From: Verrucomicrobia bacterium SCGC AAA164-M04
Lineage (GTDB): Bacteria; Verrucomicrobiota; Verrucomicrobiae; Verrucomicrobiales; Akkermansiaceae
DNA length: 64,000 nt
Direction of reading: 5' to 3'
NCBI GenBank assembly: GCA_000383735.1
Contig: KB912069.1
Location: 120,632 to 184,631 of the forward strand
Shown here: piece by piece, positions 17,761-27,282 of the stretch
How positions within the stretch are numbered: position 1 is the stretch's first letter
Layout: each line of letters opens with the position of its first letter
The notes under the pieces: model-generated
Seen by the model: the letters and a program-made list of their open reading frames with translations, nothing else
What the model was told of the DNA's origin: nothing
The model's database searches: none
Made by a program: the position numbers and the translations under genes

Positions 17761-18840
17761 TCACTTCAAAGATTGATGGAAGGTCTCCCCTTTTTTGAGA
17801 CTTTCAACAAAACCCGCCATCAAATTTGTAGTCGCGTCGACATCGGAATAAGCCGCCATTTCAATTACCGAATGCATGCACCGGAGCGGCAATGAAACTA
17901 ATGCACTAGGAACTCCATCCCGCGATTGGAAAATCGTATCAGTATCCGTTCCCGTAAACCGGCTCGCTGCTTCATGCTGCACATCGATCTTCTTTTTCTT
18001 TGCCACCCTGAGCAGTCGATCAACCACCAGCGGATGACTCGCGGAGCCATGGGTCACCGTCGGCCCTCCCCCTAGATTCACCTTCCCATACATCGGAGCA
18101 CTCAGACCAGGAGTATCAGTTGCATGCGTCACATCTGTACAGAGACAAACATCTGGTTGGATCCGGTGCGTTGCCATTGCCGCGCCGAAGCCCCCGATTT
18201 CCTCCTGCACCGCATTTAGACAAACCACCGTGAAAGCCGGCTTCTTCTTTGAGGACGCCAACTTCTTAAGCACCTGCGCAATCATAAATCCACCAATTCG
18301 GTTATCGACCGCTCGACTCACCACCCGGTCCTTGCCCAATTCGGTCGGCCCATCAGCATAAACCGCTGGATGCCCAACGCGCAGCCCCAATTTGGCAACA
18401 TCTTCTGGTGACGAAGCGCCAACATCCACCCATAGTTCGTGGATTTTGGGAGCCTTTTCAGACCCAAGCGAATCTCGGCGCAGATGAATTGCAGTATTCC
18501 CAATGATGCCCGGGACGAGCCCCTTATCACCCATGATTTGGATTCTCCTCCCCCGCCCAGTTGCCGAGTCACTTCCACCCACCCGGTCGAGGTAGAGAAA
18601 ACCATCATCAGTGATGTATTTGATCATGTAGCCAATCTCATCCGCGTGAGCCTCCAACATCACTACATTTTTGGAGGTCCCCTTCAAGGTCGCCCAAGTC
18701 GAGCCATAGGCATCACACTCTACCGAATCTGAAAAATTTCCGACATACTTGGCCCAAACCTTCTGGCCAGGCATTTCAAATCCAGTCGGGCTTGGAGTTT
18801 CAAGGAGATCAAACAAGAAGGATTTTTCCGCTTTCGTCAT
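17761..18840 (-). CDS. M42-family metalloaminopeptidase
   Basis: The ATG at 18840 (M-T-K-A-E-K-S-F-L-F) is chosen over the upstream 18882 start, as it matches the family N-terminus; the product is 359 residues. The dinuclear zinc site can be read: His in 'LEAHADEIGYM', Asp in 'AVDNRIGG', Glu-Glu in 'VQEEIGGFG', Asp in 'CTDVTHATD' and His in 'LRCMHSVIEM'. M42 enzymes (glutamyl aminopeptidase/TET type) form large dodecamers that trim peptides in the cytosol. Some members are misnamed endoglucanases. It is divergent from the large CotH gene. Confidence 0.9.
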   Translation of the reverse strand: MTKAEKSFLFDLLETPSPTGFEMPGQKVWAKYVGNFSDSVECDAYGSTWATLKGTSKNVVMLEAHADEIGYMIKYITDDGFLYLDRVGGSDSATGRGRRIQIMGDKGLVPGIIGNTAIHLRRDSLGSEKAPKIHELWVDVGASSPEDVAKLGLRVGHPAVYADGPTELGKDRVVSRAVDNRIGGFMIAQVLKKLASSKKKPAFTVVCLNAVQEEIGGFGAAMATHRIQPDVCLCTDVTHATDTPGLSAPMYGKVNLGGGPTVTHGSASHPLVVDRLLRVAKKKKIDVQHEAASRFTGTDTDTIFQSRDGVPSALVSLPLRCMHSVIEMAAYSDVDATTNLMAGFVESLKKGETFHQSLK

Positions 18841-18978
18841 ACTCCAAGAGTGCCTCCGCGATTCGCCAAAGTGAAGTGCCAACTGGCCGGGCCAGTGCGG
18901 GAATTATCATTTGGACAAATCACTTAGGTAAGATTCGGGATCGATTTATCTTCTAAGTGGCAATAGCTTTACATTGTC

Positions 18979-21900
18979 GTGTCACTTCATCGATCCGCTC
19001 TTCTAAGTTCAATGATGATTTCGGGATCCTTGTTTTTTTGCGAAGGAGCCCGCATTTCGTGGGAGATTGAGTTTTCTGATGATGCTGACATCGTTCATAG
19101 TTCCGGGCGCTTAATCGAAGCCTGCAACTTTGGAAATGGGACCGTCCAATCCCCAATCGTCAATGGGGTTCAATTTACACCCATTGACTTCACCTCAGGT
19201 GAATCTCCCGCTCGTTTGCTCGGTCTTAATTATAACACGGGCGAAAGCGGAAAGCGAGCTGGCACGGGCATCAACGAGCTATTCGACACGATTGCCTACC
19301 GAAGTGGCGTCGATCCCCAGACCGCCAATTTAACTGATCTCGTGACCGGGCAAAGGTATCAAGTCCAATTCTTTTACTACCATAATTCGGTAAATCGAAG
19401 TCTGACTATTCGGGATGAACTAGGTGGCGAAGTAATTCTGAATGAGACAGGTGTGCCTCTTGTTGCAACGGGAACGTTTATTGCTGACTCAACTGTCCAA
19501 AGACTGACTTTTGACGCCAATACCGGCTCCCAGTTTATTAATGCCTATCAGATGCGAGAAATCACCACTGATCCACCAGTGATTTTGGGCGAAGTTCTTA
19601 TTAGCGAATTTATGGCTTCAAATGAGAAGACTTTGATTGATGGCGGTGGGGCTTCTCCCGATTGGATTGAGATTTGGAATCCAACCTCGGAAGTCGTAAA
19701 TCTCTCCGGATGGGCGCTCAGCTCATCACCCGAGTATGAAAATCCTTGGATCTTCCCTCGTGTGCTCCTTGGTGCTAATGAGTATCTTTTAATCTTTGCG
19801 ACTGGTGAAGAAAAAGGCACCGAAGGAGGGCAACTCCATACCGATTTCACGATTCAAAAAAAGGGAGGGAGCTTGGCCCTCTTGAAGCCAGGAGACGAAG
19901 AGGACTTCGAGATAGTAAGTGAGTTTGTATCGTATCCCCCGCAAAAAAAGGATGTCAGCTTTGGTTATGCTTGGGGAGGAGAAGAGAAGGAACCCAAATA
20001 CCTTTTGGTCCCTACCCCTCGTCAGGGCAATAGCAGTGAGGCCGTCTTAGGTTTTGTGGGTGGCACCTCATTCCATCCAAACCGAGGATTCTATAACACT
20101 CCAATCGATTTAGTAATTGAAACTCGAGAAGAGTCGACCATCCGCTACACCCTCGACGGATCTCAACCCACAGCAAACACAGGGCTTCTTTATTCTTCAG
20201 AAACCGGGATTAATATTTCAGGGACCACCACTGTAAGGGCTGCCGCCTTCCGGGAAGGATATCTCTCAAGCGGAGTGGATACGCACACCTACCTATTTCC
20301 CGCAGATATCGTGGATCAACCTGCGAATCCCTCAGGCTTTTCCTCATCATGGCCGGGAGCTGACTATGGCATGGACCAAGATCCCCATCATCTTACTTTA
20401 ATTGCTGGAGATCCTGATTTGGAGGCTACCGAAGCTAAGAAAACGATACAAAGCGCCCTCGAAGAACTTCCCGCGCTCTCTCTTGTCATGGATGTGGATG
20501 ATTGGTTTAACCCGGCAACAGGAATTTATGCTAATAGCACGGCTCGAGGGACCGCTTGGGAAAAAGCGTGCTCAGCAGAGCTAATTTTCCCCCTCGGACT
20601 GGAGGGAAAACCTCTTCAGATTGATTGTGGCGTTAGAATTCAGGGAAACTCATCGCGCAATCCCACTGCGAATCCTAAACATTCTCTACGCCTCGCATTT
20701 CGCGAACAATATGGCGATTCAAAATTACGCTACCCTTGGTTCGGCCGAGAAGGTCCACAGGAATTTGATACGCTTATTTTACGCTCAAATTCTCAGGATG
20801 CTTGGGTTTATAGCTCGACCAAAAACCGGATGGGACAATTTGTCCGTGACGCTTGGGCCCGCGAAACTCACCGCCGTATGGGGCACGAATCTCCTGATGG
20901 GAACTGGGTCCATTTATTCATCAATGGTCTTTATTGGGGAGTTTATAATCCTACTGAAAGACCTGATAGTTCTTATGGCGAAACGAGATACGGTGGGGCG
21001 AAAGAAAATTGGGATATTATAAAAAATCACGAAGAGGTCCTCGATGGTAATCAGGATTCCTACCGCAAACTTTTAGCAAAGATCCAAGTAGACCCAATGA
21101 ATTGGAGTGCCGGCTACCGTGACCTCTCAGGTTTCGCCGCGTTCCAAGAGCTCGCTGAGCTGATGGATCTGGAAATGATGATCGATTACATGATCCACAA
21201 TATGTATGCAGCAGCCGACGATTGGCCTGGTAATTTTTACATGGGCTACGACCGAACCGGATCTAGTGGAGGATGGCGTTTCTTTGACTGGGATAACGAA
21301 CACGGGATGAAAAATTCTGTCAATCTAGACCGCACCCAACCTAATCGCAGAGTCAACGATTCACCCACGAAGTTTCACCATGCCCTCAAGTCGAATCCAG
21401 AATACCGCCTTCTCTTTGCGGACCGTCTTCATAGAGCATTTTTTAATGGTGGCGTCTTATATGTTGACCCTGAAAACCCAACTTGGGATCTTTCCCACCC
21501 TAAAAGAAGCGTCCCTGCGGATTTATGGATGAACTTAACCAGCGGGATCGAAACAGCCTTGATTGCCGAGTCCGCTCGCTGGGGAGATTACCGAAGGTCA
21601 ACGCCCTATACCGTTTCTGAAGATTTTCGAATCGTGCGGAATGACCTGATAGAGAATTGGTTCCCGAGACGCTCTGCGATCGTTCTGGAACAATTCAGAG
21701 GGCAGGATCTCTATCCAAAAATTGGCGCTCCGGAGCTAAGCCAATTCGGAGGGCTGATCGAGGAAGGTTTTCCACTACAGCTAAGCGGCCCAGACGAGGC
21801 TAAAATTTACTACACTCTAGACGGCAGCGATCCCCGGGTCAGCGGGGGAGAAGTTTCAGAAACCATCCTCCTAGATGAGTCAAACCCAACAAGATTTACG

Positions 21901-23352
21901 GTTTCTGAACCATCAATATTTGAAGCGGGCTGGCGTCAGTTTAGTTTTGACGACTCATTGGGGGGGGGGGGGCGAGGAGGAATCGGCTATGAACTGGCTC
22001 CTTCGGTTTACCACGATTTAATTGGTACAGCTGTGCCCGAAATGATGGGTGTCAGCAGATCGGCTCTCATTCGAATCCCTTTTGAGATTTCGGCTGATGA
22101 ATTATCGGTTGCCGGATCACTCAATTTAAAAATGAGATTCGATGATGGGTTTGTAGCATACCTTAATGGTGTTCAAATTGCTTCGGCGAACGCTCCTGTA
22201 AACCTCAGCTGGAATTCCGGGGCAGTCGACGGACATCCAGACAACCTTGCGGTAGAGCAAGAATCATTTGATGTTTCAGCCCACCTTGATCAGATGAAAG
22301 TAGGCGGCAATCTTCTTTCGATCCACGGACTGAACGATGGGGTAAATAGCAGTGATTTTCTAATATCTGCTCAATTGATTGCTGGAGGAAGTGAATCCCT
22401 GGCTCCTTCAGCTCTGCGTTACAAGGAGGAAGTTATGATTACATCCAGCGGACCGCTCAAAGCACGCAGTCTCATTGGTGATCAATGGTCGGCTTTGACC
22501 GAAACAGTTTTTGCGGTAGGGATTCCTGCCTCACCAGAGACTCTCGTGATTTCTGAGATCATGTATCATGCCGAGGAAGGAAGTGATTACGACTATATCG
22601 AGTTGATGAATATTTCATCAACTGAGCGACTGCACTTGGGTGGAATTAAATTTATCGAGGGGATTCAATTTGAGTTTTCTTATGGGATCGATCTACCTCC
22701 TAAGGGGCGCCTTCTGTTAGTGAGCGATCTTGATGCCTTTGTTCAAAAATACGGTGAAGAAATTTCGGTGGCAGGAGAATTTTCAGGCAACCTTAATAAT
22801 GGTGGTGAACGTCTGCTTCTCGTAGATCATTCCGGACAGATTATCCGAGATTTTTCTTATCTTGACGATGCTGGCTGGCCTCAATCGGCAGATGGTGAGG
22901 GACCTTCACTGACTCTGAAATATCCAGAATCTTCACCAGACCATAGCAAAGGGCAAAACTGGAGAAAGAGTAGATTTCCAGGAGGCAACCCGGGAAAAAC
23001 GGACACAACTCGATTTAAGGGGAATCCATCAGAAGATTTTGATGGGGACCTGATCCCAGCACTTCTCGAATATGCCATGGGCACTTCTGATCAAATTTCC
23101 AATCAATTCGAGCCTCTCTTAGTGCAACAATTTAACGATCGCATAAAATTCTCATATCTTGAGAACTCCGCAGCCGAAGACGTAGTGCTAGTCGCAGAGA
23201 TTTCAGAAGATCTCAGAAGCTGGGAGCCACTATTTGCTGACGCTGCCAGAATCTCTCGGGAAGAGGAACCTAATGGGAGAATCCGAGTAAACGTTTTGCT
23301 AAAAGAATCTCTCACTCCAAAATTTTTGAGATTGCGAGCAGTCGTAAAATAA
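18979..23352 (+). CDS. Giant secreted LTD/CotH-kinase-like protein with 13-G tract
   Basis: A 1457-residue exported protein. The GTG at 18979 gives the best signal peptide (residues 1-24); ATGs at 19012 and 19015 would leave it without a basic n-region. Modules in order: a beta-sandwich (about 30-200); a lamin-tail domain (about 205-330, 'LISEFMAS...DWIEIWNP...LSGW'); a chitobiase-C-like repeat (about 370-435, 'IRYTLDGSQPT'); a CotH-like kinase domain (about 485-890) with 'GVRIQGNSSR', a Lys in 'NPKHSLRL' and the acidic 'FFDWDNEHGM' motif; another TLDGSDP repeat (about 940); a PA14-like beta domain; a second LTD (about 1185-1310); and a C-terminal sorting-like domain. CotH kinases phosphorylate extracellular proteins, but activity here is unproven. 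A homopolymeric G tract lies at codons 994-998. Confidence 0.8.
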   Translation: MSLHRSALLSSMMISGSLFFCEGARISWEIEFSDDADIVHSSGRLIEACNFGNGTVQSPIVNGVQFTPIDFTSGESPARLLGLNYNTGESGKRAGTGINELFDTIAYRSGVDPQTANLTDLVTGQRYQVQFFYYHNSVNRSLTIRDELGGEVILNETGVPLVATGTFIADSTVQRLTFDANTGSQFINAYQMREITTDPPVILGEVLISEFMASNEKTLIDGGGASPDWIEIWNPTSEVVNLSGWALSSSPEYENPWIFPRVLLGANEYLLIFATGEEKGTEGGQLHTDFTIQKKGGSLALLKPGDEEDFEIVSEFVSYPPQKKDVSFGYAWGGEEKEPKYLLVPTPRQGNSSEAVLGFVGGTSFHPNRGFYNTPIDLVIETREESTIRYTLDGSQPTANTGLLYSSETGINISGTTTVRAAAFREGYLSSGVDTHTYLFPADIVDQPANPSGFSSSWPGADYGMDQDPHHLTLIAGDPDLEATEAKKTIQSALEELPALSLVMDVDDWFNPATGIYANSTARGTAWEKACSAELIFPLGLEGKPLQIDCGVRIQGNSSRNPTANPKHSLRLAFREQYGDSKLRYPWFGREGPQEFDTLILRSNSQDAWVYSSTKNRMGQFVRDAWARETHRRMGHESPDGNWVHLFINGLYWGVYNPTERPDSSYGETRYGGAKENWDIIKNHEEVLDGNQDSYRKLLAKIQVDPMNWSAGYRDLSGFAAFQELAELMDLEMMIDYMIHNMYAAADDWPGNFYMGYDRTGSSGGWRFFDWDNEHGMKNSVNLDRTQPNRRVNDSPTKFHHALKSNPEYRLLFADRLHRAFFNGGVLYVDPENPTWDLSHPKRSVPADLWMNLTSGIETALIAESARWGDYRRSTPYTVSEDFRIVRNDLIENWFPRRSAIVLEQFRGQDLYPKIGAPELSQFGGLIEEGFPLQLSGPDEAKIYYTLDGSDPRVSGGEVSETILLDESNPTRFTVSEPSIFEAGWRQFSFDDSLGGGGRGGIGYELAPSVYHDLIGTAVPEMMGVSRSALIRIPFEISADELSVAGSLNLKMRFDDGFVAYLNGVQIASANAPVNLSWNSGAVDGHPDNLAVEQESFDVSAHLDQMKVGGNLLSIHGLNDGVNSSDFLISAQLIAGGSESLAPSALRYKEEVMITSSGPLKARSLIGDQWSALTETVFAVGIPASPETLVISEIMYHAEEGSDYDYIELMNISSTERLHLGGIKFIEGIQFEFSYGIDLPPKGRLLLVSDLDAFVQKYGEEISVAGEFSGNLNNGGERLLLVDHSGQIIRDFSYLDDAGWPQSADGEGPSLTLKYPESSPDHSKGQNWRKSRFPGGNPGKTDTTRFKGNPSEDFDGDLIPALLEYAMGTSDQISNQFEPLLVQQFNDRIKFSYLENSAAEDVVLVAEISEDLRSWEPLFADAARISREEEPNGRIRVNVLLKESLTPKFLRLRAVVK
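21960..21972 (+). repeat. Homopolymeric G13 tract inside a coding region
   Basis: Thirteen consecutive G residues encode the end of Leu994 plus four glycines in the giant CotH/LTD protein. Reading on by hand, a one-base gain meets TGA seven codons later and a one-base loss meets TAA after about 14 codons. Either slip would truncate the protein after the CotH-like domain and remove the C-terminal LTD and terminal domain. Confidence 0.95.
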
Positions 23353-23384
23353 AAATCCCGCACCTCGTTAAAGATGCGGGATTT
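23353..23384. terminator. Bidirectional terminator between convergent genes
   Basis: A perfect 10-bp inverted repeat AAATCCCGCA/TGCGGGATTT with a 12-base loop starts at the stop of the CotH gene and ends 20 bases before the stop of the convergent LamG gene. Runs of A and T flank both sides, so it can serve both strands. Confidence 0.85.
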
Positions 23385-23404
23385 AAATAAATTTCACCCT
23401 CTCA

Positions 23405-25480
23405 TCATTTTCGTATCCGGAAGAAGATCCGGGGCTCAATATCGGTGTCGAGACCAGGCACGCCCGAAGGAAAGACATAGATCGTCTCCTCACCTTGAGC
23501 CTGAACGCCATCATCGATCTCCACCCAAGTCGCCAGATCGAGACTTGCCTCAAGGATGTAGGCTGTATTGGGACGAGAGTTCCAAGTTAGCGAAACGTCA
23601 CCATTTTCTCTCCGGTCTACAGAGGTGATTCCAAAGGTCGTTCCTCCTCCAGTAACTTCTATTGGAGTGGCTCCAGAAGCTAATTCCGCAATCGTCGTTG
23701 CGGGGAGGACCGATGACCAAAGAGAGACCTCATCCACTAAGCCCTGTGCCCAATGAGAAGGATTGGCTCTCAAAATTGCCCCAATCGTAGTGTAATTCAC
23801 ATCAGGAGAGACGATATCTTTGAAAGTCCAATTATCTCGATCCAGAACTCCATCAACATACAGTTGAATGGTCATCGTAGTATCATCATGAGTGTATGCG
23901 ATGTGGTGCCAAGTATCATCAAATGGCTCAGTAGTTGAGAACTGATGATTGGGGCTTCCGCCATCTCTTAAGTAAATATCAACTGTATTATCAGATCCAT
24001 TATTACGGGTTCCAATATTGAACAAGGGATCATTACTGAATTCAGAGCTCTCCGAGAAAAAACGTCTATCATTTTGACCGGTCCCGGCAGCTTTGATCCA
24101 CATTGAGATTGTAAACGACGCATTCTTCGAAATTGGCAGGATGTCGTTAGCCTCACTTTTTCGAACAAGAAAATCTTCGATGCCATCAAAAGAGACTGCA
24201 GCACGCCCCTCACTCGTGACGAAATTCGTAGCATCCATGTTGCGTAATTCGAGATCATAACCATATGGTCCTAGATCAGGAGTGGTAGTCCCATCGGTAG
24301 AATCAAGGGGCCAGTAAGCCGCCAGGGTATCGTCTTCAGAAGGAAAACTATTAGGGTCTTTAGGGTCTGTCCCTGCCAAGACTTCACCATTATCGGTAAT
24401 GCCATCACCGTCGGTGTCAGCTTCAAGGGGGTTGGTTCCTCGAGTGACCTCGTCTCCATCGAGCAGACCATCACCGTCAGAATCGGGATCAAGAATATCG
24501 GTTCCAAGTGTGATTTCCTGAGCATCATTGACTTCGTCAGAATCAGTATCCGCATCGTTAGGATTACTTCCTCTGGCAAATTCATCAGCGTTTGAAAGTT
24601 GATCGTTATCTGGATCACCATCGGCTCCATTTTTTGGATCAACGGAGCCATTGTCGTTTGGATCTAGCCCATTTTCTACTTCCCATGTGTTGGGAAGGCC
24701 ATCGTCATCGAGATCTAGATTAGGCTTTACCCCAGTGAGTTCATCCGCAGAAGTCCCCTCTGCCAATGACGCAATATCATCGGCGCTGAGGATAGAATCC
24801 CAAATAGCGACCTCATCAATATTTCCAAAATAGTTACAACAATCGCTTCCTCGAAGAATCCCCCCGATTGTTGTTGTAGTCGGAATAAAGTCGTTAATGG
24901 CATTATAGTCGAATTGACTATCAAAGACTCCATCTATGTATAGGTCCATGACCTTCCCTTGGGCAGTCCACGCAACATGGTGCCAGGTATCATCAAAGGC
25001 AATTCCGATTGAGCGGGGATGGTTTAATGAAGCCCCGGCACGGATGTAGATGTCAACAGTGCCATTGTCGGCATTGTTGGCTGTTCCGACGTTAAATAGA
25101 GGATTATTATCAGTGGATTGGGCTTCAGAAAATATTCTTTTGTCTCGGTTTTGGAGCCCATCTGCTTTTACCCACATTGAGACGCTGTGGAAAGGTTGAG
25201 CCGTGATAGAGAGCCCTTCTTTCGGTGAAGGATTGATCGCCCCATAGGTGCCAGGCTGACCATCAAAAAGAACAGATTGTCCACCTCCTAAGACCGCAGG
25301 AGTTTCAGCAATGTAGGAAGCTCCGCCAAATAATTCTCCAGTATTTCCATTTCCAGAAGAATCATCAAAATTCCCATCGAGCTTATAGTAGCCGACGAGC
25401 TCGGATTGCGCTGAAAAAGGCAGGAGAGCAAGAGATCCGGCGAGAATAGGTCTCCAGCAGGAGGGTGTTTGGTAATTCAT
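23405..25480 (-). CDS. Secreted double-LamG protein with calcium-binding TSP3-type repeats
   Basis: The start was moved to the ATG at 25480 (M-N-Y-Q-T-P-S...FSAQS signal peptide), giving 691 residues. The first LamG/concanavalin-like domain (about 28-245) contains 'DTWHHVAW' and 'TTIGGILRGSDCC'. About 120 residues of D-x-D-x-D-G repeats follow (about 258-375: 'DLDDDGLPNTWE', 'DSDGDGLLDGDE', 'DTDGDGITDNGE'), typical of calcium-binding thrombospondin type 3 spacers. A second LamG domain spans about 385-600. The last 70 residues form the 'Y-x-L-E-x-S-x-D-L-x-x-W ... FFRIR' module that also ends the two giant LTD proteins. LamG domains usually bind glycans. It lacks a PEP-CTERM tail, unlike its neighbour. 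Confidence 0.8.
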   Translation of the reverse strand: MNYQTPSCWRPILAGSLALLPFSAQSELVGYYKLDGNFDDSSGNGNTGELFGGASYIAETPAVLGGGQSVLFDGQPGTYGAINPSPKEGLSITAQPFHSVSMWVKADGLQNRDKRIFSEAQSTDNNPLFNVGTANNADNGTVDIYIRAGASLNHPRSIGIAFDDTWHHVAWTAQGKVMDLYIDGVFDSQFDYNAINDFIPTTTTIGGILRGSDCCNYFGNIDEVAIWDSILSADDIASLAEGTSADELTGVKPNLDLDDDGLPNTWEVENGLDPNDNGSVDPKNGADGDPDNDQLSNADEFARGSNPNDADTDSDEVNDAQEITLGTDILDPDSDGDGLLDGDEVTRGTNPLEADTDGDGITDNGEVLAGTDPKDPNSFPSEDDTLAAYWPLDSTDGTTTPDLGPYGYDLELRNMDATNFVTSEGRAAVSFDGIEDFLVRKSEANDILPISKNASFTISMWIKAAGTGQNDRRFFSESSEFSNDPLFNIGTRNNGSDNTVDIYLRDGGSPNHQFSTTEPFDDTWHHIAYTHDDTTMTIQLYVDGVLDRDNWTFKDIVSPDVNYTTIGAILRANPSHWAQGLVDEVSLWSSVLPATTIAELASGATPIEVTGGGTTFGITSVDRRENGDVSLTWNSRPNTAYILEASLDLATWVEIDDGVQAQGEETIYVFPSGVPGLDTDIEPRIFFRIRK

Positions 25481-25582
25481 AATAATTTTGTTAGCGGACA
25501 AAAAACGAGCCGGCCCCTTAGGTTACCGACCCATAAAAGATTAGTTGAGTTTCTTGACGAATTCTCGAACCCTCAATGAGCC

Positions 25583-26368
25583 CTAGCGCCGGCGACGGAG
25601 AGCAAAAATGAGTCCAGTCAGGCACAAGACTGCCGAAGTAGGCTCGGGAATTCCGGAAAGCGAAGTCGCACTCGCACCACTTGCAAGAGCTGAAATTTCT
25701 CCCGTGGTAAGATCTGAATCCCAGAAGCTCACATCATCAATAGATCCATTAAAGTTACAGCAATCTGATCCCCTGAGAATACCACCAATTGTGGTCGTAT
25801 TAAGGTCTTGGAATGCTGGGATAGCGGAATAGTCAAAGGTCGTGTCAAAAGCACCATCTATATAAAGATCGAGCAGACCGTCAGATCCACCACTAAATGC
25901 GACGTGATGCCATGTGCCATCAAAAGCTTCTCCAGTGGAACGTGGGTGATTTAAGGAAGCTCCATTTCGAATATAGATGTCTACCGTACCATCGTTGGCA
26001 TTGTTGGCCGTTCCCACGTTGAAAAGAGGATTGTTATTGGTAGAGGTTCCTTCAGAAAAAATCCGCTTATCACGGTTCGCTGCACCATCAGCATTGACCC
26101 ACATTGCGACCGAGAAGCTTTCATTTGTTACCAACTGCAATCCCCCCTCAATGCTCCCATAGGTGCCTGCAGCACCATCAAAGGCAGCGGATTGCCCCCC
26201 GCCAATAGCGCCCGCACCAGCGCCGTAGCTAACTCCACCGAGCATAACACCATCATTTCCGTTACCAGAGGCATCTGTGAAGTCCCCATCGAGTGGGTAA
26301 TACGCGACAAGAGAGCCAGAGGCAGCAATTACGCCCGAAGCGAAGAAGAGAGAGGTGAACTTATACAT
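25583..26368 (-). CDS. Secreted LamG-domain protein with PEP-CTERM sorting signal
   Basis: A 261-residue protein: signal peptide (about 1-21), one LamG/concanavalin-like domain (about 22-235), and a C-terminal PEP-CTERM tail. In the tail, Pro-Glu-Pro at about 241-243 is followed by a hydrophobic helix and four arginines. Such tails are recognised by exosortase (EpsH/XrtA-type) systems linked to exopolysaccharide; the exosortase gene is not in this window. The LamG domain is very similar to the first LamG domain of the next gene downstream, with shared stretches such as 'NPLFNVGTANNA' and 'TTIGGILRGSDCCN', which indicates tandem duplication. The 160 bases upstream contain long A/T homopolymers and should hold the promoter. 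Confidence 0.85.
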   Translation of the reverse strand: MYKFTSLFFASGVIAASGSLVAYYPLDGDFTDASGNGNDGVMLGGVSYGAGAGAIGGGQSAAFDGAAGTYGSIEGGLQLVTNESFSVAMWVNADGAANRDKRIFSEGTSTNNNPLFNVGTANNANDGTVDIYIRNGASLNHPRSTGEAFDGTWHHVAFSGGSDGLLDLYIDGAFDTTFDYSAIPAFQDLNTTTIGGILRGSDCCNFNGSIDDVSFWDSDLTTGEISALASGASATSLSGIPEPTSAVLCLTGLIFALRRRR

Positions 26369-26529
26369 AACGAGATAATGATTGCTCTCTTAAATCACGC
26401 GAAAAAAAAATCAGCAAGCTATTTTTTTGAAAAAATCAGCTGCGTTAAAAAATCGAAGCCCCCCTAGAGCACTCACTTTTTTAAAAACGTTCTTTTTGCC
26501 CAAGATCAAAGTTGATCCTGAGAAACCCC

Positions 26530-27279
26530 TTAAGTGGAAGTTTTAAACCGAGTAGAACGCCCCCTTCCCTTGATCAGCTCAGAAAGCTGTTCCGGGCGTC
26601 GACCATTGGCCACCACGACTCCGACTCCCGCTTGAGTGGCATAATCGACCGCTTGTAACTTTGAAGCCATCCCACCAATCGAAAATTTACCACTCTCTGC
26701 TCGGATCAACCCGGCAACCTTGGAAAGATCTTCGACATTTTCAATGAGCTGGTTCTCCGCATCAAGAAGTCCATCCACCGTGGTCAAGAGAATCAATTGG
26801 CTAGCCTTCAAAAACTCCGCCACCCGCGCCGAGAGCATATCATTATCACCCACCCGGAGTTCCTCAATAGCCACCGAGTCATTTTCATTGACGATGGGAA
26901 TAATATCACCCTCTTCCAGAAGACGATGCATCGTCGCAGAAATTCGATCGCGATTCTCTTCTAGATCCGCACCTGTCAAAAGCAATTGAGCCACGTCCAA
27001 ATCGAATTGTTCAAAGACCGTTTGATACCGCTGCATGAGACGAGCTTGACCAATCGCAGCCGCTGCTTGACGAGTTTCGACATCATCAGGATAAGCCGTC
27101 AAATTGAGTGAGCTTACGCCCGCCCCGACGGCCCCTGATGAAACCATGACACAAGGATAACCCTGAGCCTTAATTTCCGCGACAGCTGTCACAAGACGAA
27201 CTAAAGAAGAGCCATCAAGAGTCCCATTTTGGCGGGTCAAAACACCCGTGCCGACTTTTATAACGATTAAATCTTTCAT
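26530..27279 (-). CDS. proB: Glutamate 5-kinase (short form without PUA domain)
   Basis: A 249-residue amino-acid kinase that phosphorylates glutamate in the first step of proline synthesis. Motifs include '[11 protein letters not shown]' (ATP/phosphate loop), 'VSSGAVGAG', '[14 protein letters not shown]', 'IVNENDSVA' with the catalytic 'GDNDMLSA', and 'LTTVDGL'. The E. coli enzyme has about 367 residues because of a C-terminal PUA domain; that domain is absent here, as in several other bacteria. The chain ends naturally, so it is not truncated. Its start (ATG, or GTG one codon upstream) directly follows the argS stop. No proA is adjacent. Confidence 0.92.
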   Translation of the reverse strand: MKDLIVIKVGTGVLTRQNGTLDGSSLVRLVTAVAEIKAQGYPCVMVSSGAVGAGVSSLNLTAYPDDVETRQAAAAIGQARLMQRYQTVFEQFDLDVAQLLLTGADLEENRDRISATMHRLLEEGDIIPIVNENDSVAIEELRVGDNDMLSARVAEFLKASQLILLTTVDGLLDAENQLIENVEDLSKVAGLIRAESGKFSIGGMASKLQAVDYATQAGVGVVVANGRRPEQLSELIKGRGRSTRFKTST

Positions 27280-27282
27280 CAC

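Noticed and set aside
26530..27279. Truncated proB
   Set aside because: The protein lacks the PUA domain but has all kinase motifs and a natural end; short forms occur in other bacteria.
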